Of a stretch of DNA of 64,000 nucleotides, positions 9,455-18,786 are shown piece after piece. Position 1 is the first letter of the stretch. Every line of letters begins with the position of its first letter. The notes under the pieces were generated by a model. The model did not search any database, was not told the origin of the DNA, and worked only from the letters and a program-made list of their open reading frames with translations. Both the position numbers and the translations under genes were made by a program. The DNA comes from Bog-793 sp963823945 (GTDB taxonomy: Bacteria; Actinomycetota; Acidimicrobiia; Acidimicrobiales; Bog-793). Location: positions 372,001-436,000 of the forward strand of contig CAWGNK010000003.1 of assembly GCA_963823945.1 (NCBI GenBank). Direction: 5' to 3'.

Positions 9455-9529
9455 ATGCAGTACCTACAATCACCACTCCTTCCGGAACCAGGCCGGCTTG
9501 ACTCGCGCTAACAGTTTGACAGTCAGGCC

Positions 9530-10813
9530 ATGAGAATCGCTGTTTGGCACAACCTTCCGAGTGGAGGCGGCAAGAGGGCGCTTTACGATCACGTGAGCGG
9601 CTTGGTTGCGCGCGGTCACCACGTCGAGTCGTGGTGTCCTCCGTCGGCCGACCAGAAGTTCCTTCCGATCGGTGATCTCGTGCTGGAACACATCATCCCC
9701 CTCGACACGTTCGAACGCCGTAGCTGGAGAAAGTTCGCAGCGCGTCTGTCAGGAGGAGGAACGCTTATCCCCGCCAGACTCAAGGCTCTGGATCGGCACA
9801 GCCAGCGTTGTGCCCAAGAGATGGACCGGGGGAGCTTTGACGTCGTCTTGGCCGGAAGCAGCACACTGTTCCACGTGACGAGCCTCGGGCGATATGTCAG
9901 AGGCCCAGCCCTGCTGTATCTCCAGGAGCCGTACCGTCCGTTCTATGAAGCTATGCCCCGCCTTCCCTGGCCCGCGCTGGACTGTCCAGAGGGTTTCCAG
10001 CTCTCCGCGGTTCGCGACCGCTTGTACGATGCGGTTCTGGTACATGGGTTGAGGATCCAAGCCCGGGAGGAACTGGCCGGAGTCCAGGCCTACGATAGGG
10101 TGCTGGTCAACTCCTACTTCAGCAGGGAAAGCATGCTGCGGGCCTATGGCATTGACGCGGCGGTTTGCTACCTAGGAGTGGACACCGAGCGATACAAGGA
10201 CATGGGTCTTGCAAGAAAAAAGATTGTGATGGGTATCGGAGCGTTTGTTTCGAATAAGCGTGTCGAGGTCATTATCGAGGCTGTCGCCCAGATCAGGCCA
10301 CCTCGTCCCGCCCTCGCCTGGATCGGCAACTTGGAAGATCCCCACTACCTTAGGCAGCTCGTGGAACTCGCAGAACGTCGGGGTGTGGTCTTCACTCCAT
10401 ACCGGAACATCTCCCACCAGGAGGTGGTTCGCGTGTTGAACGAGGCGGCCGTGATGGCGTACGCGCCGAGACTGGAGCCCTTCGGGTACGCGCCTCTCGA
10501 GGCGGCTGCCTGTGGGCTGCCTGTGGTGGCACGGGCTGAAGGAGGGGTGCGCGAGACGGTCATCGACGGCGAGACGGGCTTCCTCGTCGACAATGACAAC
10601 GAGCTTCACCTTGCCTTGGAGCGGATCCTGGACGACGACGGGCTCGCTCGCCGGATGGGCGCGGCGGCAAGGCGCCGCGTCGAGTCGACTTGGTCGCTTT
10701 CGGCGGCGACGGATCGTCTGGAGTCGCACCTGGTCGACCTGGTCGAAGGGAAGGCAGACCCAAGGGTGGATCAGAAAGTGCTGATCTTGAACCATGACTT
10801 CGACGTGAACTGA
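9530..10813 (+). CDS. Glycosyltransferase family 4 (GT-B fold)
   Basis: This 427-residue protein starts MRIAVWHNLPSGGGKRALY, with the Gly-rich N-terminal acceptor-domain loop of GT4 enzymes. The C-terminal donor domain has IVMGIGAFVSNKRVEVIIEAV, then APRLEPFGYAPLEAAACGLPVVA, the E-x7-E motif that contacts the nucleotide-sugar, then GGVRETVIDGETGFLVD. It is probably cytosolic or membrane-associated and extends a lipid-linked glycan exported by the upstream flippase. Which sugar it adds is unknown. About 75 bp separate it from the FkbM gene, so a shared transcript is likely. The downstream gene fragment points the opposite way. Confidence 0.88.
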   Translation: MRIAVWHNLPSGGGKRALYDHVSGLVARGHHVESWCPPSADQKFLPIGDLVLEHIIPLDTFERRSWRKFAARLSGGGTLIPARLKALDRHSQRCAQEMDRGSFDVVLAGSSTLFHVTSLGRYVRGPALLYLQEPYRPFYEAMPRLPWPALDCPEGFQLSAVRDRLYDAVLVHGLRIQAREELAGVQAYDRVLVNSYFSRESMLRAYGIDAAVCYLGVDTERYKDMGLARKKIVMGIGAFVSNKRVEVIIEAVAQIRPPRPALAWIGNLEDPHYLRQLVELAERRGVVFTPYRNISHQEVVRVLNEAAVMAYAPRLEPFGYAPLEAAACGLPVVARAEGGVRETVIDGETGFLVDNDNELHLALERILDDDGLARRMGAAARRRVESTWSLSAATDRLESHLVDLVEGKADPRVDQKVLILNHDFDVN

Positions 10814-10901
10814 AACCATCGCTGCCGGCTTCGACCCACTCGGTGCCGGTCCCTTCAGCCTTCGATGCTGGGAGTCCTGTCTACTTGTGAATCTCGCTCT
10901 G

Positions 10902-11032
10902 TCAGTCGACAGGAAGATCGCCCACCGCGAGAGTAGCCCCGGTCGTGACATCGACCAGGGGTAAGTTGCCAATAAGCGCTCGGATGGCCCTGTGCCCACC
11001 GAGGTAAGTCAGCCGTCCATTCTCGTCCCTGG
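10902..11032 (-). pseudogene. C-terminal end of a glycan-locus gene split by IS21 copy 2
   Basis: Read on the minus strand from the IS21 edge, this gives (R)DENGRLTYLGGHRAIRALIG then NLPLVDVTTGATLAVGDLPVD and a TGA stop at 10902-10904. Joining it to 15646-16516 and removing one copy of the 6-bp target duplication CCCTGG gives an uninterrupted 996-bp frame (331 residues). It is therefore the missing tail of that gene, now stranded 4.6 kb away. Confidence 0.85.
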
Positions 11033-11188
11033 TGCGGATTTCGGACCATTCCGTACAGCTGGAACGGTCGAATCCGTACACCCGTTTCGGCGTTTTCGTA
11101 CACCCGCGTGAGGGGGCTGTCGCAGCTGCTGGCGTGAGGTAGGCCGTGCTCGCAACGCTTCTCGGACCACCGTGTCCGAGGAGAGAGC

Positions 11189-12730
11189 GTGCCAAGACCC
11201 CACATCCCAATGCGCAAGATCCGCGACGTCATCCGCCTCGCCCTCGGCGAGAGGCTCTCCCTCCGCCAGGTCGGGCTCTCCCTCGGCCTTCCGTTCACCA
11301 CCGTCGGCGATCACGTCCGGCGCGCCGTCGCGGCCGGGTTGTCCTGGCCGCTGCCGGACGGGCTTTCGGACCACGACCTCGAGCAGCTGCTGTTTCCCCC
11401 GCCCGTGCCCTCGAACGTCACCCGGCCGATGCCGGACTTCGCCTACGTGCACAGAGAGCTGCGGCGGAAAGGGGTGACCCTTGAGCTGTTGTGGCTCGAA
11501 TACCGCGAGCTCCACCCCGACGGCTATGGCTACACCCAGTTCGTCCACCACTACCGGGTCTTCAAGGGCCGGGTCGACCTCGTCATGCGCCAGGTGCACC
11601 GCGCCGGCGAGAAGCTCTTCGTCGACTTCCCCGGCATGCGGATCCCGATCCATGACAACAAGACCGGCGAGGTCATCCTGTGGGCCGAGCTGTTCGTCGC
11701 GGTGGCCGGCGCCTCGAACTACCTGTTCGCGGAGGCGCTCCCCTCCCAGGAGCTGATGCACTGGGTCGCCGCCCATGTGCATGCCTTCGAAGCGATGGGG
11801 GGCTGTCACGAGATCGTGGTCTGCGACAACCTCCGCTCCGGCGTCACCCGGCCGCACCGCTACGAGCCGGACGTGAACGCCACCTATCAGGAGATGGCCG
11901 CCCACTACGGGGTCGCGGTCATCCCGACACGGTCCTACAAGCCGAGGGACAAGGCCAAGGTCGAGGCGGGGGTTCAGCTTGCAGAGCGCTGGATCATCGC
12001 CCGGCTGCGAAACCGCCGGTTCTCTTCGCTCGCCGAGGCGAACGTCGCGATCCGCGAGTGCGCCGCGCTGATCAACGCCCGACCGTTCAAGAAGATGGAC
12101 GGCTCGCGAGCTGAGCTGTTCGAACAGCTCGACCGCCCGGCCCTCCGGCCACTGCCGGCGACGCGCTATGAGTTCGCGACCTTCCGCAAGGCCAAGGTCA
12201 ACATCGACTACCACGTCGAGCTCGACCGGCACTACTACTCCGTGCCCTATCAACTGGTCGGAAAGGTCGTCGAGCTGCGCTGCACCGCGTCGACCCTCGA
12301 GGTCCTCTTCTCCGCGAAACGCGTCGCCTCCTGGCCACGGAGCTCGGTCCGCGGTGGCTACTCGACCGATCCCGCGCACATGCCCGAGTCCCACCGCCGC
12401 TACGCGTCCTGGACGCCCTCGCGCATCATCTCCTGGGCGAAGACGACCGGGCCGGCGACTGCGTCGCTCGTCGAGGAGATCCTGGCCTCGCGACCACATC
12501 CCGAACAGGGCTTCCGCTCCGCACTCGGGATCATCCGCCTCGGCGAGCGCCACGGGACGGCCCGCGTCGAGGCCGCCTGTGCCCGGGCACTGCACCTGCG
12601 CTCCTACTCCTATCGAAGTGTCGCCTCGATCCTCGAGCACCACCTCGACTCCCAGCCCCTCCCCGAGCTGCTCCCACTTCCAGCGCATCCCCGCCACCGC
12701 AACGTGCGCGGGGCGAACTACTACCGATGA
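11189..12730 (+). CDS. istA: IS21 transposase IstA (intact)
   Basis: This is the full 513-residue IstA. The N-terminal helix-turn-helix (RLALGERLSLRQVGLSLGLP) is followed by an rve-type integrase core with EKLFVDFPGMRIPI (first Asp) and HEIVVCDNLRSGV (second Asp), and the downstream KPRDKAKVEAGVQ supplies the catalytic Glu, giving DDE. The C-terminal YEFATFRKAKVNIDYHVELD region is present, unlike in copy 1. The GTG start is preceded by GAGGAGAGAG, and a 4-bp ATGA overlap couples it to istB. It could supply transposase for both copies. Confidence 0.92.
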   Translation: MPRPHIPMRKIRDVIRLALGERLSLRQVGLSLGLPFTTVGDHVRRAVAAGLSWPLPDGLSDHDLEQLLFPPPVPSNVTRPMPDFAYVHRELRRKGVTLELLWLEYRELHPDGYGYTQFVHHYRVFKGRVDLVMRQVHRAGEKLFVDFPGMRIPIHDNKTGEVILWAELFVAVAGASNYLFAEALPSQELMHWVAAHVHAFEAMGGCHEIVVCDNLRSGVTRPHRYEPDVNATYQEMAAHYGVAVIPTRSYKPRDKAKVEAGVQLAERWIIARLRNRRFSSLAEANVAIRECAALINARPFKKMDGSRAELFEQLDRPALRPLPATRYEFATFRKAKVNIDYHVELDRHYYSVPYQLVGKVVELRCTASTLEVLFSAKRVASWPRSSVRGGYSTDPAHMPESHRRYASWTPSRIISWAKTTGPATASLVEEILASRPHPEQGFRSALGIIRLGERHGTARVEAACARALHLRSYSYRSVASILEHHLDSQPLPELLPLPAHPRHRNVRGANYYR

Positions 12731-13534
12731 GCGAAAGGACGACCATGTTGCAGAACACCACCATCGAGGGGCTGCGGACCCTCAGGATGCACGCGATGGC
12801 CCAGGGGGTCGCAGAGCAGCGCGAGCGCCTCGACTACGCCGAGCTCTCCTTCGAGGAGCGCCTCGGGATGCTCGTCGACCGCGAGCTCCTCGCCCGGGAC
12901 AACCGGCGCCTCGAGCGCCTGCTGAAGACCGCGAAGCTGAGGCTCCTGGCCGCTATCGAGGAGCTCGACTACTCGCGGCCGCGCGGACTCGATCGGCACG
13001 TGATCCTGCAGCTCGCCGAGTCGCACTGGGTCCGTGAGCGCCAGGCCCTGCTCATCTGTGGGCCCACCGGCGTCGGAAAGACCTTCCTCGCCTGTGCACT
13101 CGCCCAGGCCGCGATCCGCCACGGCCACTCGGCTCTCTATCTCCGCGCACCGCGCATGTTCGACGAGCTCGCGATCGCACGCGCGGACGGTCGTCTCGCT
13201 CGGCTGATGGCGAGCTGGGCCCGCGTCGACGTGCTGCTGATCGACGACTTCCTCATCCGACCGCTCAGTGCCGATCAGGCCGCCGACCTGCTCGAGATCG
13301 TCGAGGACCGCGCACAGCAGCGCTCGACGATACTCACGAGTCAGCTGCCCATCGCGAACTGGCACGAGGCCCTCGGGCCGGAGTTCAGCGTCTAACCCCC
13401 CGATTGAACGCTTCTCGAGACGGCCATAAACCGCTGATCAGGAAGTTCGCCTCGCCAGGTCCCTGGTCCGTCAGCGAAATGTAGGGGCGACATATACGTG
13501 ATTGGCGCTGCAGTTTGCAGTATTGTTTTAGGTG

Positions 13535-15244
13535 ATGTACGTGAAGCGGACGGTACGCAAGCGAGGCGACAAGCGCTACACGTACCTGTCGCTCGTCGAA
13601 GCCGTGCGCTCAGGCGGCAAGAACACCCAGCGGGAGCTGTTCCGCTTGGGCGAGGTTGGTGAGCTCGAGCGGACCGGACAGCTCGACCGCATCGTCGCCG
13701 CGCTCTCGAGCTACACGACAAAGCACTGGATTGCGTCCGACGAGCTGGAGGGAGCGGGTGCTCCTTCCTATGGTGCCGTTGCGGCGGTCGCTTCTTACTT
13801 CGACCGCGTCGGTCTTCGCACCCACTTCGCAGCCCTCGGTGAGGGGCGGCGTCACCAGCACCTCGCCGACACGGTGTTCGTGATGGTGGCGAACCGGCTC
13901 TTGGATCCCGCCTCCAAGCGCCACACCATTCTCGAATGGCTCTCCCAGGTCGCGCTGCCCGACGGTGTCTCCGCCCCGCTCCTCGACCAGTGCTACCGCG
14001 CCCTCGACGTGATCGCCGAGCAAAAGGAAGCGACCGAGGAGGTCCTCTACCGACGGCTGACGGACCTGTCGAACCTCGACCTCCGCCTCGCCCTCTACGA
14101 CTTGACCTCGACGTATTTCGAGACGAGCCGTGGGCCCTCCGAGGATTTCTCCTCCCGTGCCTACGGCTACAGCCGTGACAAGAGGGGCGACCGCCCCCAG
14201 GTCGTGATCGGCCTGCTCGTGACGGGCAACGGGATCCCGATCGCCCACTACGTCTTTCCCGGCAACACCCGGGACTCGACGACGCTTCAACAGGTGATGG
14301 CCGACTACCAAGCGCGCTTCGGCGTCGGTCGGATCGCGCTCGTCGCCGACCGGGGCCTCATTTCCGAGCAGAACCTCGCCGACGTCGCGGCAGCCGGCTT
14401 CGACCACGTGCTCGCCACACGACTCCACCACGACGGCGACGTCGCGGCAGTCCTCGAGCGCGCCGCAGCTGTCGGCGACAACACGTGGAGCGCGGTGCCG
14501 GGCTTTGCGGGAACGAAGGCCTTCGAGGTGAACCATGGCGGACGGCGATTCGTCGCGGTGTCATCAGCCGAGCGAAAGGCACGCGACGATCGGCGACGCG
14601 AGGAGCTCCTCGTCCGGGTGGAGTCCAAGCTCATCACGCTCGCCGATCGCGTGCGGGCGGGAAAGCTCGTCGACCCGGCGAAGATCGGTGCCGCCGCGGA
14701 CCGCATCCTGCGGGACTCGGGCGTCGGGCGGTGCTTTGCCGTGACGATCCGGCACGGCGTCTTTTCCTGGCGCTTCGACGAGGAGGCGCTCTCCTACGAG
14801 GAGAAGCTCCTCGCCGGTCGCTACGTGCTCGTCACGTCGCTCAGCCCCAAGGAGGCGTCGGTGACCGACATCGTGCGGCACTACAAGATGCTCCAGAACG
14901 TCGAGCGCAGATTCCGCGTGATGAAGGACTTCCTCGGTCTTCGTCCCGTCCACCACCGACTCGAGGAGCGTGTCCGCGCCCACATCGCCCTGTGCGTGAT
15001 CGCCGCGGTGATCGAGGCGGTGATGGGCGACGATCTCGCAGCCGCTCAGCTGAAAGACCCCGATCTGCCCGAACAGACGATGACACCGCGCCGCGCCCTC
15101 GCCGAGCTCGGGAAGATCCGCCGGCACCACCTCCACGCCGGACGCGACATCGAGCTCGTCGACCGGCCCGACAAACTGCAGCGCCAGATCCTCGACGCGT
15201 TCCGGGTCGAGGACTCGACCTGGGGAAGAGCCAAACTCTCCTGA
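13535..15244 (+). CDS. IS1634-family (IS4-like DDE) transposase
   Basis: This 569-residue DDE transposase begins MYVKRTVRKRGDKRYTYL. ALYDLTSTYFET holds the first Asp, RIALVADRGLISEQNLADV the second (D-R-G), and the C-terminal RRFRVMKDFLGLRPVHHR region the catalytic Glu/YREK-like part before ERVRAHIALCVIA. Its length equals that of the homologue at 16921-18630. An alternative GTG lies one codon upstream; the ATG is chosen by alignment with that homologue. It appears intact. Confidence 0.92.
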   Translation: MYVKRTVRKRGDKRYTYLSLVEAVRSGGKNTQRELFRLGEVGELERTGQLDRIVAALSSYTTKHWIASDELEGAGAPSYGAVAAVASYFDRVGLRTHFAALGEGRRHQHLADTVFVMVANRLLDPASKRHTILEWLSQVALPDGVSAPLLDQCYRALDVIAEQKEATEEVLYRRLTDLSNLDLRLALYDLTSTYFETSRGPSEDFSSRAYGYSRDKRGDRPQVVIGLLVTGNGIPIAHYVFPGNTRDSTTLQQVMADYQARFGVGRIALVADRGLISEQNLADVAAAGFDHVLATRLHHDGDVAAVLERAAAVGDNTWSAVPGFAGTKAFEVNHGGRRFVAVSSAERKARDDRRREELLVRVESKLITLADRVRAGKLVDPAKIGAAADRILRDSGVGRCFAVTIRHGVFSWRFDEEALSYEEKLLAGRYVLVTSLSPKEASVTDIVRHYKMLQNVERRFRVMKDFLGLRPVHHRLEERVRAHIALCVIAAVIEAVMGDDLAAAQLKDPDLPEQTMTPRRALAELGKIRRHHLHAGRDIELVDRPDKLQRQILDAFRVEDSTWGRAKLS

Positions 15245-15248
15245 GCAG

Positions 15249-15271
15249 CCCCTACGCGTGACGCGTAGGGG
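15249..15271 (+). terminator. Perfect hairpin after the IS1634 transposase gene
   Basis: CCCCTACGCGT and ACGCGTAGGGG form an 11-bp perfect inverted repeat with a single base between, starting five bases after the transposase stop and followed by GAAACAA. It is probably a transcription terminator or an element-specific structure; there is no U-tract. Confidence 0.5.
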
Positions 15272-15645
15272 AAACAACTGTCTGTCGCGCCACCGCTACC
15301 AGCACATTCGCGAAACAGACGCTGAACTCCGGTCGGGGACCCCACCATCGCGGACGCCGTGCTCGACCGCCTGCTCGAACGCGCGAACCGCATCGAGCTC
15401 GTCGGCGACTCGATGCGACGAAGCGATGCCCCCGCGAAGTCCCGCGACAAGCGGGTCACCACGCCATGATCACCGAGCTCTGCACACCGGATTCGCACGC
15501 GACGAACCACCACCACAGACTGTCCACCGAGCATCAGGAGGGAGGTGAGCTTCGGGGTTAGCCAAATCCGTCGGCCGCTACGCGGCCTCCGACACCTCGC
15601 GTTCGAAAACTCCGAACTGGGTGTACGGAATCACTGAAATGCGCA

Positions 15646-16516
15646 CCCTGGAGTTACGGAACCGGCTGGCGACGTAGGCAGCAGCGGGCGTCAGTGGATG
15701 AAGCTCCTGGGCAACGTCGGAGCGTACGAAGAATGCGTTGGCTCCATGGCTCTCGCAGCCGACGAGAATGTAGCCCCGAGCCGACAGCAGGTAGTCGAAC
15801 GCCGCAAGGGAAGCCCCAAAGTACAAGTGGCTGTAGTGCGCATTAGCGCATTTGAAGTGCGGATCGTATGGAATACTGACCGCACGCCGACAGCCGAACA
15901 CGCTGTTGTACTCACAGATGATAATCCGAGGCTGTATCTCTGTGATAGCTTTAAGAATCCAGTAGTCATTGCCGTCGATGTCGATAGACAAGAGGCCCAC
16001 ATCGCCGATCATATCGTGCGTACGCAAGGCGCTATTGATATTCTCTGCTGTGACAAACAACGCCAACGAGGCTATGTCGTGGCGCCAAGCCAGTGCTGAC
16101 CGAGACAGGAACGAGACATGGCTCGAATCTCCATCAATAATAAGCCCTCTCCAGTTATCATTCACAAGTAAGAAGCGGGTATTAGCCTCAGTATAATCAC
16201 CGACACCACATTCGACGAACGAGCGCTCTCCGAGTTGAGTCCGCTTAATCAGGTATTGGACAATGCCGTCTTCGCCCCATTGTGAAAAAATACTGAACTC
16301 TGCATCGTTGAACTTGAGGTCGTTCCTCTCAGCATTACGCCAGCTCATCGACTGGCCGTGCTGCACAGCCAGTCGGTCCAGCGTTCGCTCTAACGTGAAC
16401 AACTGAGGTTCCAGGGCGGTCTGCACTACTTTACGCAGGATGCGTCCAGCGGTTTGACGCAGGATGTGCCCAGCCGGGGGATAAACATACTTACTCGGTA
16501 TTTTACTATCGATCAT
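15646..16516 (-). pseudogene. Glycan-locus FkbM-like protein, N-terminal part, split by IS21 copy 2
   Basis: The ATG at 16516 opens a frame whose first ~290 residues are native. After NSR at the IS boundary it reads foreign IS21 sequence. Features are FSQWGEDGIVQYLI, SFVECGVGDYTEANTRFL, RGLIIDGDSSHVSFL and LLSIDIDGNDYWILKAI, the pattern of FkbM/SAM-fold proteins common in polysaccharide loci. With the 43-residue tail at 10902-11032 the original protein was 331 residues. Base composition is visibly more AT-rich than its neighbours, which suggests recent acquisition. Function was probably glycan modification; it is now presumably lost. Confidence 0.8.
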
Positions 16517-16832
16517 CGCTGCCGTTGTCCATCTTGACGTTGGTGTGTTGGTCGAGTTAAGGGTCCCGAGGCAGATTAATCACGACAATGCCCTTTTGCG
16601 CCGACGCACGTTGGGCGGATTCCAACAACCATTGTAACGATAATTGATTATGGCAGGTGATAACGGTCCTCCAGCGGAACGAGCGCCGTGGCTTGCGCCG
16701 CGCGGATGGGGCGCGGCTCCTCACTCGATGCGAGCCACATAGAGCGACAGTACCTCAACCGCCGGCGTCGACTATGACAAACGCGGTTCTCAAGGATGCC
16801 CCACCGACCAAATCGTGCCGGGGAGTGTACGA
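16517..16832. other. AT-richer intergenic stretch upstream of the split gene
   Basis: No convincing gene was seen. The part next to 16516 is relatively AT-rich and should hold the promoter of the minus-strand split gene. The right part, up to the IS1634 target duplication TACGA (16828-16832), contains only short unrelated frames. Confidence 0.5.
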
Positions 16833-18786
16833 CCGGACTTCGGCGGCCTGTTCGCGAAAGCGCAGGTAGATAGGGGCGGGCCAAGAAGGTGTTTCCACTA
16901 CATCACCGGATTCTCGGGATTCAGGTGATGTCGGCCTTGTCCCAGCCGGCGGTGTTGACGCCGAAGGCGGTGAGGATCTTCGCCTGGAGGGCGTTGCGCT
17001 TGGTGACGACGCGAATCGTCCGGCCGTTCACGTCCATCGTGACGAGGCGGATGCGGTCGAGCTCGGCGAGCGCACGGCGGGGCGAGATCACCTGGTGCTC
17101 CAAGTCGGGGTCCTTCACGCCTGCCGCTTCGAGGTCCTTGCCCATGACGGCCTCGATCACCGCTCCGAGCACGCAAAGCGCGATGTGGCCGCGGACCCGT
17201 TCCTCGGTGAAGTGGTCGATCGGGCGCAGGCCGAGGAAGTCCTTCATCACCCGGAAGCGCCGTTCGACGCGCTGCAGCACCCGGTAGTGGCGGACGATGT
17301 CACCGACGGGAGCCCGCTCTTTGCTGAGAGAAGTCGAGAGTACGTAGTGTCCGGCGAGGAGCTCGGTGTCGTAGGTGTAGGCCTCCTCGTCGTAGTCCCA
17401 GGAGAAGAAGGCCTCCCGGATCGTCGTTGTAAAGCACCGCCCGACGCCGGAGGCCCGAAGGATGCGGTCGGCCGCCGCGCTGATCCTCGCCGGGTCGGTG
17501 AGCCGCCCGGTGCTCACCCGTGAGGTGAGGGCGATCAGCTTTTCCTCGGTGCGGGCCATGAGCTCCTCGTGGCGGGCGTCGTCAGGGGACTTCCTCTGAG
17601 GTGAGTCGACGACGACGAAGCGCCGGCCGTCGACGGTGACCTTGGCGGCCTTCGAGTGCAGGTCCTTCAGCTCGATCCAGGTGAGGTCGTCGGTCTTCGC
17701 CCGAGACAGCACGGCGGCCACCTCGTCGTCGTTGTGCAGGCGCGTGGCGAGAATGTGGTCGAAGCCCGCCTCGGCGACGGCGGCGACGTTGTCCTCGGCT
17801 ATGAGGCCGCGGTCACAGACGAGGGCGATGCGTCTGACCCCGAAGCGGGCCTGGTAGTCGGCCATCACCGAGGAAAGCGTCGTCACATCGGCGGTGTTGC
17901 CGGGGAAGACGTGATGGGCGATCGGGATGCCGTCGCCGGTGACGAGGAGGCCGATCACGACCTGGGGCCGGTCGGGGCGCTGGTCTCTGCTGTAGCCGAA
18001 GGCACGGGAGGGGAAACGATCCGAGGAGCGCTCCGTCGTCTCGAAGTAGGTCGAGGTGACGTTATAGAGGGCGAGGCGGAGGTCGAGGTTGGTGAGATCC
18101 GTGAGGCGGTCATAGAGGTGCGGCTCGAGGGTCTCCTTCGCCTCCGACAGGGCGTCCATCGCCAGGTAGCGCTGGGGAAGCGAGGGGGCAGCGACCCCGT
18201 CCGGCAGGGCGACGTCACGATCGAGCCAGGAAAGCATCCTCCGGCGTTTCGACCACGGGCGGATCAACCGGTTGGCGACCATCACGAACACCGTGTCGGC
18301 GAGGTGCTCGGCATGGCGTCTTGCACCAAAGCCTGAGAAGAAGACCTCGAGGTCGAGACGGGAGAAGTAGGCGTGAACGGCGGCCATCGCCCCGAAGCCG
18401 GCCGCTCCCTCGGCGGAAGCCTCGTCCATCGGAAGCCAGGTCTTCGAGGCGTGGCCCCGCAAGGCGGCGATGATCCGGTCGAGCTGGCCGCTGTCGCGCA
18501 GCTCGCTCACCTCGCCGAGGCGCAGCAGCGTGTTGTGGGTCATCTTGCCCCCGACGCGCACGGACTCGACGAGCAAGAGGTAGGTATAGGCCTTATCGCC
18601 CCTTCGCCGCACCGTCGTCTTCACGAACACTGCCTACACAATGGCGCACTACCGCTGCCAACTCGTGGATACTGTCGCCCCTACATTTCCGGTCTCAAAC
18701 GAGGTTCCTTGAGGAGAACGCGGAGGTCAGGGACGCGACAGGGCTCGGCGAAGGGCTGATTCTGGGCTCAGGCCGTCGAAGTCCGG
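16833..18786 (-). mobile_element. IS1634-family insertion sequence B
   Basis: This 1954-bp element has inverted ends CCGGACTTCGGCGGCCTG (left) and CCGGACTTCGACGGCCTG (right, reversed) and a 5-bp target duplication TACGA (16828-16832 and 18787-18791). It carries one minus-strand transposase. Size and layout match element A, but the ends and protein are clearly diverged, so it is a different IS of the same family. Confidence 0.92.
16921..18630 (-). CDS. IS1634-family (IS4-like DDE) transposase
   Basis: This 569-residue protein is homologous along its whole length to the one at 13535-15244 and has the same landmarks: MFVKTTVRRRGDKAYTYLL at the start, ALYNVTSTYFET, RIALVCDRGLIAEDNVAAV and RRFRVMKDFLGLRPIDHF. 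It looks intact, so the element may be active. The leader repeats the GAAATGTAGGGGCGACA motif of element A (near 18670-18690), a possible shared promoter or regulatory signal. Confidence 0.92.
   Translation of the reverse strand: MFVKTTVRRRGDKAYTYLLLVESVRVGGKMTHNTLLRLGEVSELRDSGQLDRIIAALRGHASKTWLPMDEASAEGAAGFGAMAAVHAYFSRLDLEVFFSGFGARRHAEHLADTVFVMVANRLIRPWSKRRRMLSWLDRDVALPDGVAAPSLPQRYLAMDALSEAKETLEPHLYDRLTDLTNLDLRLALYNVTSTYFETTERSSDRFPSRAFGYSRDQRPDRPQVVIGLLVTGDGIPIAHHVFPGNTADVTTLSSVMADYQARFGVRRIALVCDRGLIAEDNVAAVAEAGFDHILATRLHNDDEVAAVLSRAKTDDLTWIELKDLHSKAAKVTVDGRRFVVVDSPQRKSPDDARHEELMARTEEKLIALTSRVSTGRLTDPARISAAADRILRASGVGRCFTTTIREAFFSWDYDEEAYTYDTELLAGHYVLSTSLSKERAPVGDIVRHYRVLQRVERRFRVMKDFLGLRPIDHFTEERVRGHIALCVLGAVIEAVMGKDLEAAGVKDPDLEHQVISPRRALAELDRIRLVTMDVNGRTIRVVTKRNALQAKILTAFGVNTAGWDKADIT

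Larger units (their letters stand above)
13378..15332 (+). mobile_element. IS1634-family insertion sequence A, nested in IS21 istB
   Basis: This 1955-bp element has perfect 16-bp inverted ends CCGGAGTTCAGCGTCT and a 5-bp target duplication TCGGG (13373-13377 and 15333-15337). It carries one transposase gene. Its 150-bp leader contains GAAATGTAGGGGCGACA, which recurs in the leader of the related element at 16833-18786. Confidence 0.93.
12727..15469 (+). pseudogene. istB: IS21 istB interrupted by an IS1634 element
   Basis: Codons from 12727 to 13377 encode the first 217 residues of IstB, including the Walker A motif CGPTGVGKTFLA. They then run into the IS1634 end and stop at 13395 after a few foreign residues. 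The last ~43 residues (DPTIADAVLDRLLERANRIE onward) resume at 15333 and end at 15469. The target duplication is TCGGG. The truncated protein keeps the ATPase core but lacks the C-terminus. Confidence 0.92.
11033..15645 (+). mobile_element. IS21-family insertion sequence, copy 2 (interrupted by IS1634)
   Basis: It has the same ends and content as 184-2837. It is flanked by a 6-bp duplication CCCTGG (11027-11032 and 15646-15651), different from the CTTGAG of copy 1, so the two copies inserted independently. Its istB carries a nested 1955-bp IS1634-family element with its own 5-bp duplication. Without that insertion the copy is 2653 bp and almost identical to copy 1, which indicates recent spread. 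Confidence 0.93.

Noticed and set aside
11009..12697. Long minus-strand open frame (562 codons) antisense to istA
   Set aside because: It is a shadow of the intact IstA gene in GC-rich DNA. It has no domain-like pattern and no ribosome-binding site, and the same frame is interrupted in copy 1.
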